Source: Dehalococcoidia bacterium
GTDB lineage: Bacteria; Chloroflexota; Dehalococcoidia; UBA2979
Reading direction: 5' to 3'
Assembly: GCA_028279505.1 (NCBI GenBank)
Contig: JANQNP010000031.1
Span: 81,413 to 145,412, forward strand
Length of the DNA stretch: 64,000 nucleotides
A program made the translations under genes and the position numbers. This document shows positions 54,071 to 63,472 of this stretch, one piece after another (the first letter of the stretch is position 1; each line of letters starts with the position of its first letter). Below the pieces are notes generated by a model. It made no database searches. It had not been told where the DNA came from and saw nothing but the letters and a program-made list of their open reading frames with translations.

Positions 54071-54106
54071 GCAATTGAATATTGGATGTTCAAGTACCAA
54101 TGTACC
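54071..54106. promoter_or_regulatory. AT-rich divergent operator candidate between membrane-protein and TetR genes
   Basis: The short gap is far less GC-rich than the genome. It has nested inverted repeats: ATTGG (54081-54085) with CCAAT (54097-54101), and TTGAA (54075-54079) with TTCAA (54089-54093). It could be the TetR operator and overlapping promoters for both genes. Confidence 0.5.
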
Positions 54107-54114
54107 CTACGACC

Positions 54115-54996
54115 ATGTCGGACACCCCTCAACCGCTATCCACCGGTGCGAGTAGCCGTCGGCGCCGGCTCAGTGACGCCGAGACCGAGCGCCGGATGCT
54201 CGACGCGGCGGTCGGGATGATCACGGAGCAGGGGCTGACTGTGAGCCTCGATCACATCCGCTTGGATGAGGTCGTCGAGGCAGCAGACGTGGCCCGCACG
54301 TCGGCCTACCGGCGATGGCCCTACAAGGACCTGTTCATCGCCGACCTCTTGATCGAGCTCGCCCAGGCCTCCCGCCTCGGGACCGGCTGGGGCACGACGG
54401 ATACGTTGATCGTCGAGACGCTGTCGGGGCTGCTGCCCCGTCCTCCCAAGGCCGATCCGGACCAGGATCGGCTCGATGTGCTGGTCGAGGTGCTGCGAGT
54501 GTCGGCACAGGCCGACGTGGAGGCTGTCCTCGCGTCACCGGACTGGCGGACCCACATCGCGCTTCAGGCGACGCTGCTCGGGCTCCCGGACGGTGAGCTG
54601 CGGAGCGCCGTTGGCGCCAATCTGCGGGCCGCTGAGGAACGGTTCGGCGCGACGCGGGCGGATGCCTTCCGTCGCCTCGCCGCCCTGTGGGGCTACCGGC
54701 CGGTCGACGCGGGTACGAACGAGGGCGGATCCGGTGCCCTCGATGGGTTTGCCCAGCTGGCGCTGGCTCTGACCTCAACGATGACCGGGCTGGTGATCCG
54801 GGCCAGCTCCGAACCCGGCCTGCTGGAGCCGCGGTGGCACCTCGCGCCGTTCGGCACCTCCGAGCGGACCACGTGGTCGGCACCCGCTCTAGCGCTTGTC
54901 CGCGTGGTGATGTCCCACCTCGAACCGCAACCGGTCAGCGACTGGGGTGATCACCGACTCGAGGCCGCCATCGAGGAGCTTCGGCAGATCCAATAG
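54115..54996 (+). CDS. TetR-family transcriptional regulator
   Basis: ATG 54115 (MSDTPQPL) is preferred; ATG 54100 is another option and no SD is seen, so it may be leaderless. The 293-residue protein has an N-terminal HTH (ETERRMLDAAVGMITEQG, LDEVVEAADVARTSAYRRWPYKD, LFIADLLIELAQ) and a larger ligand-binding domain than usual. It probably represses itself and the divergent membrane-protein gene. Confidence 0.87.
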   Translation: MSDTPQPLSTGASSRRRRLSDAETERRMLDAAVGMITEQGLTVSLDHIRLDEVVEAADVARTSAYRRWPYKDLFIADLLIELAQASRLGTGWGTTDTLIVETLSGLLPRPPKADPDQDRLDVLVEVLRVSAQADVEAVLASPDWRTHIALQATLLGLPDGELRSAVGANLRAAEERFGATRADAFRRLAALWGYRPVDAGTNEGGSGALDGFAQLALALTSTMTGLVIRASSEPGLLEPRWHLAPFGTSERTTWSAPALALVRVVMSHLEPQPVSDWGDHRLEAAIEELRQIQ

Positions 54997-55006
54997 TCGC
55001 GGGCGG

Positions 55007-55432
55007 CTAGCCCTCGGGTTCGCCGATCACCCGCTCCGGGGTGATACGCAGCACGCGCCGCCTGAGCTCATCGAGGCGACGTGAGAACCGGTCGAGGTCG
55101 TAGTCTGCCGGCAGCGGGTCACCCTGGTGTGCGCGGATCGCGATGATCGCGTCGTCGCGGTCACGGCCCTCGAGGATCTCGGCGGTGCCGTAGGCGATCA
55201 CCTGGCGACGTCCGTCGGGCACGAGGATCGAGACGCGCGGCTGCCGTTGCGCGTTCCAGTACTTCGCGCGGTCCGTCGTTACCGAGATCAAGAAGCGGGC
55301 GCCGTCGAACAGGTAGGTCACCATCGAGAGCTGCGGCGAGCCGTCGCGCCGGCCGGTCCCCAGTACGCAGAGCTGCCGCTCGGCGAGGTAAGTGCGTTGG
55401 GCCTCGGAGATGGCGCTCACCTCGGCTGGCAC
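55007..55432 (-). CDS. PPOX-fold, probably F420-dependent, oxidoreductase
   Basis: The 141-residue split-barrel protein starts at GTG 55432 and contains RQLCVLGTGRRDGSPQLSMV, FLISVTTDRAKYWNAQRQPR and VSILVPDGRRQVIAYGTAEI. The T(S/D)RAK..N stretch is typical of F420-binding PPOX-class enzymes, though FMN use is possible. It starts five bases after the enoyl-CoA hydratase stop, suggesting an operon. Confidence 0.82.
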   Translation of the reverse strand: MPAEVSAISEAQRTYLAERQLCVLGTGRRDGSPQLSMVTYLFDGARFLISVTTDRAKYWNAQRQPRVSILVPDGRRQVIAYGTAEILEGRDRDDAIIAIRAHQGDPLPADYDLDRFSRRLDELRRRVLRITPERVIGEPEG

Positions 55433-55437
55433 GCCGG

Positions 55438-56244
55438 CTACTGGCCCTTGCCGGTGAAGACCGGGTCGCGCTTCTCGAGGAACGCCTGACGCGCCTCGCG
55501 TCCGTCGGCGCTGCCGAGCGACTTGCCGATGTTCCAGAGCTCCCAGCGGAGGTGCTTGTCGAGATCGACCGCGCTTGCCTCGCGCACGACGCGCTTGGTC
55601 GCGCGGCCGGTGATCGGCGAGAGCTTGGTCAGCGACGTCAGGTACTCGTGGAAGCGGTCGTCAAAGTCCTCGTCCGGTACGACCTCGCCGACCATCCCAA
55701 GGCGGTGCGCCTCCTCGCCGTAGACCGTGCGGTTCTCGAGCAGGAAGCGCATCGCCTGCTCGTGGCCCATCGCCTGCACCAGCGTGAAGGACAGGCCGCC
55801 GTCGGGGGAGCCTCCGATGCGCGGGTAGCCGGCCATCAGCCGGGCGCTCTCCTTCATGATCCGGATGTCGGTGCCCATCGCGAGCGAGAGTCCGGCGCCG
55901 ACGGCCACGCCGTTGATCCCGCCGACGATCGGCTTGTCGCACTCCTGCCGCAGCGTGAGCAGGAAGCGGCTGACCCAGCCCAGCTCGTCCAGATAACCGT
56001 TCTGGTCGGTCATCGGGATGTACTGCTCCTGGCCCTCGTCCGGGCTCAGGTCGAGGCCGGCGCAGAACGCGTCATCGGTTCCGGTGAGGCCCAGTACCCA
56101 GATGTCGTCGTCCAGCATCGACTCGCGGACGGCGGTAATCACGCCCCACGCCAACTCAAGCGAGACGGCATTCTTCTTCTCTGGACGGTTCATCCGGATC
56201 AGCCGGACGTGATCTCCGTCGTGTACCTGGACGATCTCGCTCAT
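55438..56244 (-). CDS. Enoyl-CoA hydratase/isomerase (crotonase family)
   Basis: ATG 56244 (MSEIVQVHDG) follows GGGAG. The 268-residue enzyme has the oxyanion-hole segments DDAFCAGLDL and NGVAVGAGLSLAMGTDIRI, and FLEKRDPVFTGKG at the end. The catalytic acid position is not clearly Glu, so isomerase or other crotonase chemistry is possible. It is upstream of and probably cotranscribed with the PPOX gene. Confidence 0.88.
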   Translation of the reverse strand: MSEIVQVHDGDHVRLIRMNRPEKKNAVSLELAWGVITAVRESMLDDDIWVLGLTGTDDAFCAGLDLSPDEGQEQYIPMTDQNGYLDELGWVSRFLLTLRQECDKPIVGGINGVAVGAGLSLAMGTDIRIMKESARLMAGYPRIGGSPDGGLSFTLVQAMGHEQAMRFLLENRTVYGEEAHRLGMVGEVVPDEDFDDRFHEYLTSLTKLSPITGRATKRVVREASAVDLDKHLRWELWNIGKSLGSADGREARQAFLEKRDPVFTGKGQ

Positions 56245-56453
56245 CGGGGACTCCCACATCGGCGTCATTCGAGGTTCGGAGCGAGCCTAGCAGCCCCGCC
56301 TCGCTGGTTCCGTCGTCGTCGCGTGGCCCCTTCGAGTCCCAGGACCAACGTCACGTGGCCGAGGACTAATCGTCTCTCCGACCCGGTCGCGACGCTGCCT
56401 ACTCTGAACGCACGACACGAACCTGCCACGACGCGAGACGGTGAGGAGCGGTG

Positions 56454-56909
56454 ATGTACGAGAAGGCGCTGGTGGCGACCGATGGATCCGGCTTCTCGAA
56501 GGTCGCCCTGTCTCACGTCGTGAACCTCGGCGTCCCCCACGTCGTCGTGATCCGTGTCCCCGATTCGGTGCCGATGATGCTCGCCGGCGCGGGCGCGCCG
56601 GGCTTCGTCGACGCCGATACGGCGCAGCGTCTCGCCGACGCTGAGCTTGCCGAGGTGGAAGCCGATCTCGCCGAGGCCAAGGACGTTCTGCGCAACGCCG
56701 GCGTCGAACGCGTCGACACCATCATCGGGCGAGGGCGTCCCGGTGATGCCATCGTCGAGGAAGCCGACGAGCACGACTGCGATGTGATCGTTATCGCCAC
56801 GCATGGACGCAGCGGCATCTCGCGAGCGATGCTGGGATCCGTCGCGGACTACGTCGTGCACCACGCCGAGGACGCAGCCGTCCTGCTCGTCCGGCCGCCG
56901 AAGACGTAG
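56454..56909 (+). CDS. Universal stress protein (UspA family)
   Basis: ATG 56454 is preferred over the adjacent GTG 56451 because GAGGAGCG lies well spaced. The 151-residue protein has KALVATDGSGFSKVAL at the start and the ATP-binding motif THGRSGISRAMLGSVADYV (G-x2-G-x9-G-S) at the end. It should bind ATP. It lies 26 bases before the glutamate-synthase-domain gene. Confidence 0.92.
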   Translation: MYEKALVATDGSGFSKVALSHVVNLGVPHVVVIRVPDSVPMMLAGAGAPGFVDADTAQRLADAELAEVEADLAEAKDVLRNAGVERVDTIIGRGRPGDAIVEEADEHDCDVIVIATHGRSGISRAMLGSVADYVVHHAEDAAVLLVRPPKT

Positions 56910-56935
56910 GAGTTCACCGCGTCGGAGGGGGCTGC

Positions 56936-58459
56936 GTGGGCTGGCGACGAACGCTTGCCCTGGGATCAGCCGCCGCGACCGCCGCGGTCGCGGCCTACGA
57001 CCTGACGCAGCGCCAGCACGCCGTCCTTCGCAACTTCCCGATCATCGGGCACCTCCGCTACCTCCTCGAAGAGGTCGGGCCGGAGTTCCGGCAGTACATC
57101 GTCACGAGTAACACCGAGGAGCTGCCGTTCAACCGCGACCACCGTCGCTGGATCTACGCCTCCTCGAAGGATGAGAACAACTACTTCGGCTTCGGCACCG
57201 TCCAGGAGCTGGAGCGGTCGCCGAACTACCTCATCATCAAGCACGCGCCGTTCCCGGTGCTCTCGCCGCAGCCGGGTGACGCTGACTACGACCCGCTGCA
57301 CGCGATTCCGTCGGCCAAGGTCCTCGGGGCCGCGCGCGGGCGGCGGCATGCGTTTCGCCCTGCCTCGGTGGTCAACATCTCGGCGATGAGCTTCGGCTCG
57401 CTGTCCGCCAACGCCATCGCAGCCCTCAACGAGGGCGCGCAACGCGCGGGTTGCCTCCATAACACCGGCGAGGGCGGCGTCTCGCCCTACCACCAGCGCG
57501 GCGGCGAGCTGATCTGGCAGCTCGGGAGCGGCTACTTCGGCGCCCGCGACGACCGAGGGCGCTTCGACATGGCGAGGCTCAAGGACGTGGTCGCCGCCAA
57601 CCCGGTGCGCGCCATCGAGGTCAAGCTCAGCCAGGGCGCCAAGCCGGGCCTCGGCGGTGTGCTGCCCGCCGCGAAGGTGACCGAGGAGATCGCGCGCATC
57701 CGCGGCATCCCGGTGGGCGTGGATTGCGTCAGCCCCGCCGCGCATCCTGAGTTCCAAGACGTCGACTCGATGCTCGACTTCGTCGAGCGCATCGCCGACG
57801 AGACCGGGCTGCCGGTCGGCATCAAGTCCGCCGTCGGCGAGCAGGGCGTCTGGACCGAGCTCGCCGAACGCATGGCCAACGAGACACGCGGCGTCGACTT
57901 CATCACCATCGACGGCGGCGAGGGTGGCACCGGCGCCGCGCCGCTAGCGTTCACAGATCAGGTGGCGCTGCCGTTCAAGCTGGGCTTCAGTCGCGTCTAC
58001 GCCGAGTTCGCGCGCCGCGAGATCGCCGACCGTGTGTCGTTCATCGGCTCAGCGAAGCTCGGCTTCCCCGAGGAGGCGCTGCTCGCGTTCGCGCTCGGGT
58101 GCGACATGGTGAACGTGGGCCGCGAGGCGATGATGGCGATCGGATGCATCCAGGCGCAGCGGTGCCACACCGGCCGCTGCCCGGTGGGCGTTGCGACACA
58201 GAGCCAGTGGCTGATGCGCGGCCTCGACCCGGAGCTGAAGTCGGCGCGCCTCGCCAACTACATCGTGCAGCTCCGCAAGGAGATCCTCTCCTTGAGCCAC
58301 GCGTGCGGCGAGGCTGGCCCGGCGGGCGTCTCCCTCGACGACCTCGATGTGATCGACGACCGCTTCGCCTCGCGGACCGCTCGCGAGGTGTTCGGCTACG
58401 CCCCCGACTGGGGCGTGCCAGCGGAGGCGCGCACCGACCACGGCACCGCCGCAGACTGA
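56936..58459 (+). CDS. FMN-binding glutamate synthase domain protein, membrane-anchored form
   Basis: GTG 56936 follows GGAGGGG. The 507-residue protein has an N-terminal hydrophobic stretch (RRTLALGSAAATAAVAAYDL), then RNFPIIGHLRYLLE and the FMN barrel: NISAMSFGSLSANAIAAL, NTGEGGVSPYH, KLSQGAKPGLGGVLPAAKV, TIDGGEGGTGAAPL. The 3Fe-4S cysteines are CIQAQRCHTGRCPVG. No glutaminase domain and no Rieske domain are present. It is a distant paralogue of the protein at 42.5 kb. Confidence 0.88.
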   Translation: MGWRRTLALGSAAATAAVAAYDLTQRQHAVLRNFPIIGHLRYLLEEVGPEFRQYIVTSNTEELPFNRDHRRWIYASSKDENNYFGFGTVQELERSPNYLIIKHAPFPVLSPQPGDADYDPLHAIPSAKVLGAARGRRHAFRPASVVNISAMSFGSLSANAIAALNEGAQRAGCLHNTGEGGVSPYHQRGGELIWQLGSGYFGARDDRGRFDMARLKDVVAANPVRAIEVKLSQGAKPGLGGVLPAAKVTEEIARIRGIPVGVDCVSPAAHPEFQDVDSMLDFVERIADETGLPVGIKSAVGEQGVWTELAERMANETRGVDFITIDGGEGGTGAAPLAFTDQVALPFKLGFSRVYAEFARREIADRVSFIGSAKLGFPEEALLAFALGCDMVNVGREAMMAIGCIQAQRCHTGRCPVGVATQSQWLMRGLDPELKSARLANYIVQLRKEILSLSHACGEAGPAGVSLDDLDVIDDRFASRTAREVFGYAPDWGVPAEARTDHGTAAD

Positions 58460-58558
58460 CCCACGCCGAGGTCAGTCGAACCCCCGAGGCCCGCGAGGAG
58501 CGCCCGCGCCCGTTCCGCTATGATTCGCAAAACCAAGGCAACCCGTCCCGAGGTGTCT

Positions 58559-59539
58559 ATGAAGATCAGCGACTCCGTCCGCGCCGCGATGGTGCCCGAC
58601 GACAACCCGATGCACCCCGATTTCACATCCATCTACCTCGTCGGTCCGGAGGGCAGGCAGTCGCTCACCATCGACTCGGGAGAGGCGATCGAGCGCTACC
58701 AGTGGTTCCTGAAGGGCTACCTGGCGGCGGTCGAGCAGGAGGAGATCGGCGTCGCCGCGATCACGCACCATCACTCCGACCACTCCGGCAACCTGAAGTG
58801 GGCGAAGTCGTCGCTTGGAGCCGACGTCGCGATCCCGAAGGGCGGACGCAAGCTCCTCACCGGCCGGATCCCGCGCGAGGTCGACCAGCTCGAGGACGGC
58901 CAGACCCTCAAGCTCGGCAAGGGCGTCAACGTCGAGGTGCTCGCCACCCCCGGCCACAGCGTCGACTCGCTCTGCTACTACATCGAGGACGAGGGCGTCC
59001 TGTTCACCGGTGACACGCTGCTCGGCTCGTCGACGACCACGGTCTCGAACCTCGGCGACTACCGCCGCAGCCTCGAGCGGCTCTTGAAGCTGCCGAACCT
59101 CCGGGTGATCTGCCCGGGCCACGGCAAGATCGTGCGCGATCCTCGGAAGCGGCTGAAGGCCTACGTCGAGCACCGGAACATGCGCGAGCAGCAGATCCTC
59201 AACATCCTCAAGGGCGGGAAGCAGCTCAGCAGCTGGGACATCATGCTGGAGATGTACCCGGACGTCGACACGCGTCTCCGGCGCGCCGCGGACGGCAACG
59301 TTCGCAGCCACCTGGACCAGCTCGCCGGCGAGGGGCAGATCACCGTCTACGAGGGCAAGCCGAAACGCGCCAAGTCCAAGGCCGCGATCGAGCGCGAGCA
59401 TGAGCACGCGCACCACGCTGCGAAGGTCATCAAGGAGGCGAAGAAGCTCGAAGCGCAGGCCCGCCGCCGCGAAATCTATCTCCAGGAGAATCCGCCGAGC
59501 GAGCAGTGGAGCAAGCCACCGCTCTACGAGCTGACGTAG
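58559..59539 (+). CDS. Metallo-beta-lactamase fold hydrolase, LACTB2-like
   Basis: ATG 58559 follows CGAGG. The 326-residue enzyme has the zinc motif THHHSDHSGN, LATPGHSVDSLCYY, LFTGDTLLG and CPGHGKIV, the order of glyoxalase-II/LACTB2-like proteins. A C-terminal winged-helix-like segment (GQITVYEGKPKRAKSKAAIE) and a Lys/Glu/Ala-rich helical tail follow. LACTB2-type enzymes act on RNA or thioesters; the substrate here is unknown. Confidence 0.87.
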   Translation: MKISDSVRAAMVPDDNPMHPDFTSIYLVGPEGRQSLTIDSGEAIERYQWFLKGYLAAVEQEEIGVAAITHHHSDHSGNLKWAKSSLGADVAIPKGGRKLLTGRIPREVDQLEDGQTLKLGKGVNVEVLATPGHSVDSLCYYIEDEGVLFTGDTLLGSSTTTVSNLGDYRRSLERLLKLPNLRVICPGHGKIVRDPRKRLKAYVEHRNMREQQILNILKGGKQLSSWDIMLEMYPDVDTRLRRAADGNVRSHLDQLAGEGQITVYEGKPKRAKSKAAIEREHEHAHHAAKVIKEAKKLEAQARRREIYLQENPPSEQWSKPPLYELT

Positions 59540-59580
59540 CGCGCAACCACCTCGCGGCGATACATAACGATCGAGGCGCG

Positions 59581-60759
59581 ATGCCAGATCTCGAGGACCG
59601 TCGCCGGCTCGCCACGAACGCGATCGAGGACGCCTCGGAGGCGCTGCGCACGATCAGCCTCGATATCCACGCGAACCCGGAGACGAGCTTCGAGGAGCAC
59701 CACGCCCACGCCGTGCTGACGGACTTCCTCGAAACGCGCGGGTTCGAGGTCAATCGTGGCGCCTACGGCATGGACACTGCCTTCCGCGCGATCGTCGGCA
59801 GCGGGGAGCCGACCGTCGCCGTCATGTGCGAGTACGACGCCTTGCCGGGGCTCGGTCACGCCTGCGGACATAACCTAATCGCGATCGCCGGCCTCGCCGT
59901 CGGGCTGGCGCTTCAGTCGGCGCTCGAGCCGGGCGAGGGCACCATCGCTGTCCTCGGTAGCCCGGCCGAGGAGGGCGGTGGCGGCAAGATCCGCATGATC
60001 GAGGCGGGCGCGTTCGAGGAGATCGACGCCGCCGTCATGCTCCACCCGGGCCTCGAGGACTGCGCGGCACCGAGGACGCTCGCCGCGCGCCAACTGAGCG
60101 TCCGCTTCCACGGCAAGGCCGCGCACGCCGCCGCGCGCCCGTGGGAGGGCGTCAACGCTCTCGACGCGATGATCCTCGCCTTCAACGCAGTCGGCCTGCT
60201 CCGCCAACAGGTCGAACCGACCACCCGCATCCACGGGATCATCACCGAGGGCGGCACGGCCACCAACATCATCCCCGACTACACAAGCGCCATCTTCGGC
60301 GTTCGCGCCCCGACGCTCGCCCAGCGCACGGCGCTCGAACCCCGCCTGCAGGCCTGCTTCGAGGGCGCCGCCGAACAGACCGGCGCTCGTCTGGAGCATC
60401 GCTGGGGCCGCACCCCGTACGCCGACCTGCAGTCGAACACTCCGCTCGCCGCCGGCTACGAGCGCCACCTCCGCGCCCTCGGCGCGGACCCGCTCCCCGA
60501 ACGCGCCTCGGGCAGCACCGACATGGGCAACGTCAGCTACGAGGTACCCTCGCTGCATCCGGGCTATGCGATTCCCTCGGAAGCCGGCAACCACAACGCG
60601 GCGTTCACCGAAGCGGCCGCCACGGAGGAGGCGCACGCCCGCACGATCCGCGCGGCGACGGCGCTCGCGCATGCGACGCTCGACCTCTACCTCGAGCCGG
60701 ACGTCCTCGAAGCGGCGAAGGCCGACTTCGCGGAGATGAAGGCCAGCCAGGGCGGCTGA
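59581..60759 (+). CDS. M20-family amidohydrolase (AbgA/PM20D2-like)
   Basis: ATG 59581 follows GAGG. The 392-residue zinc enzyme has SLDIHANPETSFEEHHAH, MCEYDALPGLGHACGHN, GSPAEEGGGGKIRMIEAGAF, LHPG and the dimerisation part RQLSVRFHGKAAHAAARPWEG. It resembles aminoacyl-dipeptidase or p-aminobenzoyl-glutamate hydrolase-type members. It is convergent with the gamma-glutamyltransferase gene, 10 bases apart. Confidence 0.9.
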   Translation: MPDLEDRRRLATNAIEDASEALRTISLDIHANPETSFEEHHAHAVLTDFLETRGFEVNRGAYGMDTAFRAIVGSGEPTVAVMCEYDALPGLGHACGHNLIAIAGLAVGLALQSALEPGEGTIAVLGSPAEEGGGGKIRMIEAGAFEEIDAAVMLHPGLEDCAAPRTLAARQLSVRFHGKAAHAAARPWEGVNALDAMILAFNAVGLLRQQVEPTTRIHGIITEGGTATNIIPDYTSAIFGVRAPTLAQRTALEPRLQACFEGAAEQTGARLEHRWGRTPYADLQSNTPLAAGYERHLRALGADPLPERASGSTDMGNVSYEVPSLHPGYAIPSEAGNHNAAFTEAAATEEAHARTIRAATALAHATLDLYLEPDVLEAAKADFAEMKASQGG

Positions 60760-60768
60760 GCGCGCCGC

Positions 60769-62400
60769 CTAGTACGCCGCAGCCACCCCATCCGCCCGAG
60801 GGTCAGACCCACCAACGAGGACCCCGGTCCCCGGGTCGCGCGCGATCACCTGCCCCTTGCCGAACACGGAGGTTCGACGAATCCCGTCGACGCGCACCAC
60901 CTCGTGGCCGAGCCCGGCCAGCGCCGCGACTGTCTCGTCCGGTAACCCCTCCTCGAGGTTCACCGGTCCGTGGGGCGGGTCCGTCGAGATACAGAAACGC
61001 GGCTCATCCAGCGCGGCCTGTGGGTCCAGCCGATCGTCGATCAGCCCAGCCGCAACCTGGAGGTGCCCCTGCGGCTGCATCCAGCCGCCCATCACGCCGA
61101 AGCACGCGAACAGCTCGCCGTTCGCGTCGGTGATCATCGACGGGATGATGGTGTGGTACGGCCGCTTGCCCGGCGCGAGCGCGTTCGGGTGCGACGGATC
61201 GAGGCTGAACCCCGCGCCGCGGTTCTGCAGCGGGAACCCGCATCCCCGAGGCACGATCGCGGTTCCGGTGCCGTTGTAGTTGCTGTTGATGAAGCTGCAG
61301 GCGTTGCCGTCGCCGTCGACGACCGAGAAGTAGACGGTGTCGCTCCCGACCGACAGCTCGAGCCCCCGTGCCAGGTCCAGGCGCGCCGCGGGGTCGATCA
61401 TCCCTCGGAGCTCCGAGGCGTGCGCATCCGAGAGCAGTCGCTCGACCGGCACCTCCTCGATCGCCGGGTCGGCGACGTGCGCCCGCGCCTCGGAGAACCC
61501 GAGGCGGATTGCTTCGATCATCGTGTGAAGCCGCTCGGGCGACCGCCGCGGCAGCTCCGCGAGGTCGTAGCCCTCGAGGATGTTCAGGCCGATCAGGGCT
61601 GCGATTCCCTGCCCGTTCGGCGCGCATTCGTAGACCGTGTGGCCGCGGTAAGTCGTGCTGATCGGATCATCGAACGTCGAGTGGTGCGCCGCGAGGTCCG
61701 AGGCCGCCATGTGACCGCCGAGTTCTTCGATCACACGCACGATCTCCGCGCCGGCTCGCCCCTCGTAGAACGCGGCGGGGCCACCCTCGGCGATCTCGCG
61801 CAGCACCGAGGCTTGCCCCGGGTTCCGCCAGATCTCGCCCGCGCGCGGCGCGCGGCCGTCGATCAGCAGCTCGGCGGCGTTCGAGCTCGCGCCGCGGATC
61901 TTGTCTTCCTCGTTCTGCCACAGCGCGGCGATCACGGGCGCGATTGGCGAGCCCTCCTCGGCGAGCGCGATCGCGCCGGGCAGGACCTCGGCGAGCGTCA
62001 TCGTTCCGAACCGCTCGAGGGTGTCGGCCCACCCGGCAACCGTGCCCGGCACGGTCACCGTGTTCACGTGGTGGCGCGGCAGCTCTTCGCCGAAGCCCTC
62101 GGCGGCCAGTACGTCGAGGTTGAGCGCCGCGGGCGCGCGTCCGCTCCCGTTCAGCCCCGAGACCTGCTTCGTCGCCGCGTCGTAATAGAGGGCGAAACAG
62201 TCGCCGCCCAGCCCCGTGCCGGTCGGCTCCACGACTGCGAGCGCCGCCGCCGTCGCCACCGCTGCATCTGCGGCGTTCCCGCCGCCTCGCAACACCTCGA
62301 GGCCGATCTGGGCGGCCAGCGGATGGCTGGCCGCGACGATGCCGTGGCGGGCGTACACGGCGGAGCGGCGGGACTCGTAGCGGAATGTGTGATCGAACAT
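60769..62400 (-). CDS. ggt: Gamma-glutamyltransferase (GGT family)
   Basis: ATG 62400 (MFDHTFRYESRR) is chosen; ATGs at 62412 and 62409 are alternatives. The 543-residue Ntn-hydrolase starts VAASHPLAAQIGLEVLRGGG. The self-cleavage/nucleophile Thr is in SDTVYFSVVDGDGNACS, followed by NSNYNGTGTAIVPRGCGFPLQNRG and MGGWMQPQGH. It transfers or hydrolyses gamma-glutamyl groups, for example from glutathione-like compounds. No clear signal peptide is present, so it may be cytoplasmic. Confidence 0.93.
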   Translation of the reverse strand: MFDHTFRYESRRSAVYARHGIVAASHPLAAQIGLEVLRGGGNAADAAVATAAALAVVEPTGTGLGGDCFALYYDAATKQVSGLNGSGRAPAALNLDVLAAEGFGEELPRHHVNTVTVPGTVAGWADTLERFGTMTLAEVLPGAIALAEEGSPIAPVIAALWQNEEDKIRGASSNAAELLIDGRAPRAGEIWRNPGQASVLREIAEGGPAAFYEGRAGAEIVRVIEELGGHMAASDLAAHHSTFDDPISTTYRGHTVYECAPNGQGIAALIGLNILEGYDLAELPRRSPERLHTMIEAIRLGFSEARAHVADPAIEEVPVERLLSDAHASELRGMIDPAARLDLARGLELSVGSDTVYFSVVDGDGNACSFINSNYNGTGTAIVPRGCGFPLQNRGAGFSLDPSHPNALAPGKRPYHTIIPSMITDANGELFACFGVMGGWMQPQGHLQVAAGLIDDRLDPQAALDEPRFCISTDPPHGPVNLEEGLPDETVAALAGLGHEVVRVDGIRRTSVFGKGQVIARDPGTGVLVGGSDPRADGVAAAY

Positions 62401-62467
62401 GCCGCCCATCATAGGAGGAGCGGCATGCGAGGGCCGTTCTGCCGGCCGAGGTCTGAGACGGAGCGGG

Positions 62468-62677
62468 TCAGCTCCTCAGGAAGCGCAGCGGAGCGAAGTA
62501 GCCCCACACGCCGCCGACGATCAGCATGATGATCGGCAGCAGCACCACCATGACGCTGTCGAGGGCGAACACGCTCATCTGCAACAACGAGAGCGCGAGG
62601 AAGATCCCAAAGATGAACCCGAGGATCGCCCCGGCGACCGGGCGTCCACGGACCTGGGTCGTTGGTTCTGAGGTCAT
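62468..62677 (-). CDS. Small two-helix membrane protein
   Basis: ATG 62677 follows GGAAGG. The 69-residue product has two hydrophobic helices (VAGAILGFIFGIFLALSLLQ, VMVVLLPIIMLIVGGVWGYF) and ends LRFLRS. It lies 19 bases after the secreted protein gene on the same strand and is likely cotranscribed. No family is recognised. Confidence 0.65.
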   Translation of the reverse strand: MTSEPTTQVRGRPVAGAILGFIFGIFLALSLLQMSVFALDSVMVVLLPIIMLIVGGVWGYFAPLRFLRS

Positions 62678-62696
62678 TGAAGTGGTCCTTCCGCGC

Positions 62697-63281
62697 CTAC
62701 GGTCGCGAGGGGATGCCGGTGAGGGCGGTCAGTACGCCGGTGATGACGGTGATCGCAGCCGTCACCAGACCGGTCGCGCTGTCCAGCAGTCCGCCCTCGA
62801 GCTTGACGGAGATGGAGCCGTCGCAATACGGAGAGCCGCTCTCGTTGTGGAAGCCGGAGACGGTCATCGGGACGCCACGGGGCGTGGCGTCCGGGAGATC
62901 CCAGGTCACATCACCGTTAGCGGTCGTGCCGGTTGCGTCATCGTCAGACCAATCCCTGATTCCGACCGAGAAGCCGAGCGGGAGCGCGACGGAGACCGCG
63001 CCGCTGATTTCGCGGCCCTCGTCGGGCACATCGACGATGACGCCGCCGTCGTAGGACGCGGAGCCCGCGATCGGTACGGTGTAGACCCCGCCCGAGGCTG
63101 CTGGATCGTAGCCGCCGGAGCCCTCGATCGCGCCGCTCACGAAACAGTTCGGGTTCATATCGGCGGCTCGAGACCCGTCGCTAGCGGAGGTATCCGGCTG
63201 CGCACTCACCCCTGAGATCGCGAATGGCACCGCGAGTACGCCAACGAGCATCGCGATGAATGCCAGTCTGAATCCCCGCAT
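62697..63281 (-). CDS. Secreted protein with C-terminal hydrophobic anchor
   Basis: ATG 63281 follows AGGAGGACGT. The 194-residue product has a signal peptide (LAFIAMLVGVLAVPFAISGVSA), a Ser/Gly/Asp-rich beta region (YTVPIAGSASYDGGVIVDVP) with two Cys (NCFVSG, YCDGSIS), and a C-terminal hydrophobic helix (TGLVTAAITVITGVLTALTG). It may be anchored in the envelope and assembled with the downstream two-helix protein. The function is unknown. Confidence 0.7.
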   Translation of the reverse strand: MRGFRLAFIAMLVGVLAVPFAISGVSAQPDTSASDGSRAADMNPNCFVSGAIEGSGGYDPAASGGVYTVPIAGSASYDGGVIVDVPDEGREISGAVSVALPLGFSVGIRDWSDDDATGTTANGDVTWDLPDATPRGVPMTVSGFHNESGSPYCDGSISVKLEGGLLDSATGLVTAAITVITGVLTALTGIPSRP

Positions 63282-63472
63282 ACGTCCTCCTGACGCGGTC
63301 GCCTCGTCGGCGCACTCTAACCATTCCGCCCGTGTTGAGGCCAGACCAACTGGCCGCTGCGGAATGTAGTTCAGGGTGCCGTCAGGATCTGTTCACTGTC
63401 CTTTACGAAATTGCGCGGCCATCGAGGCGTGGTGTTCGATGGAGGACCCGGCGGGGTTGTCGGGTGGGCAAT

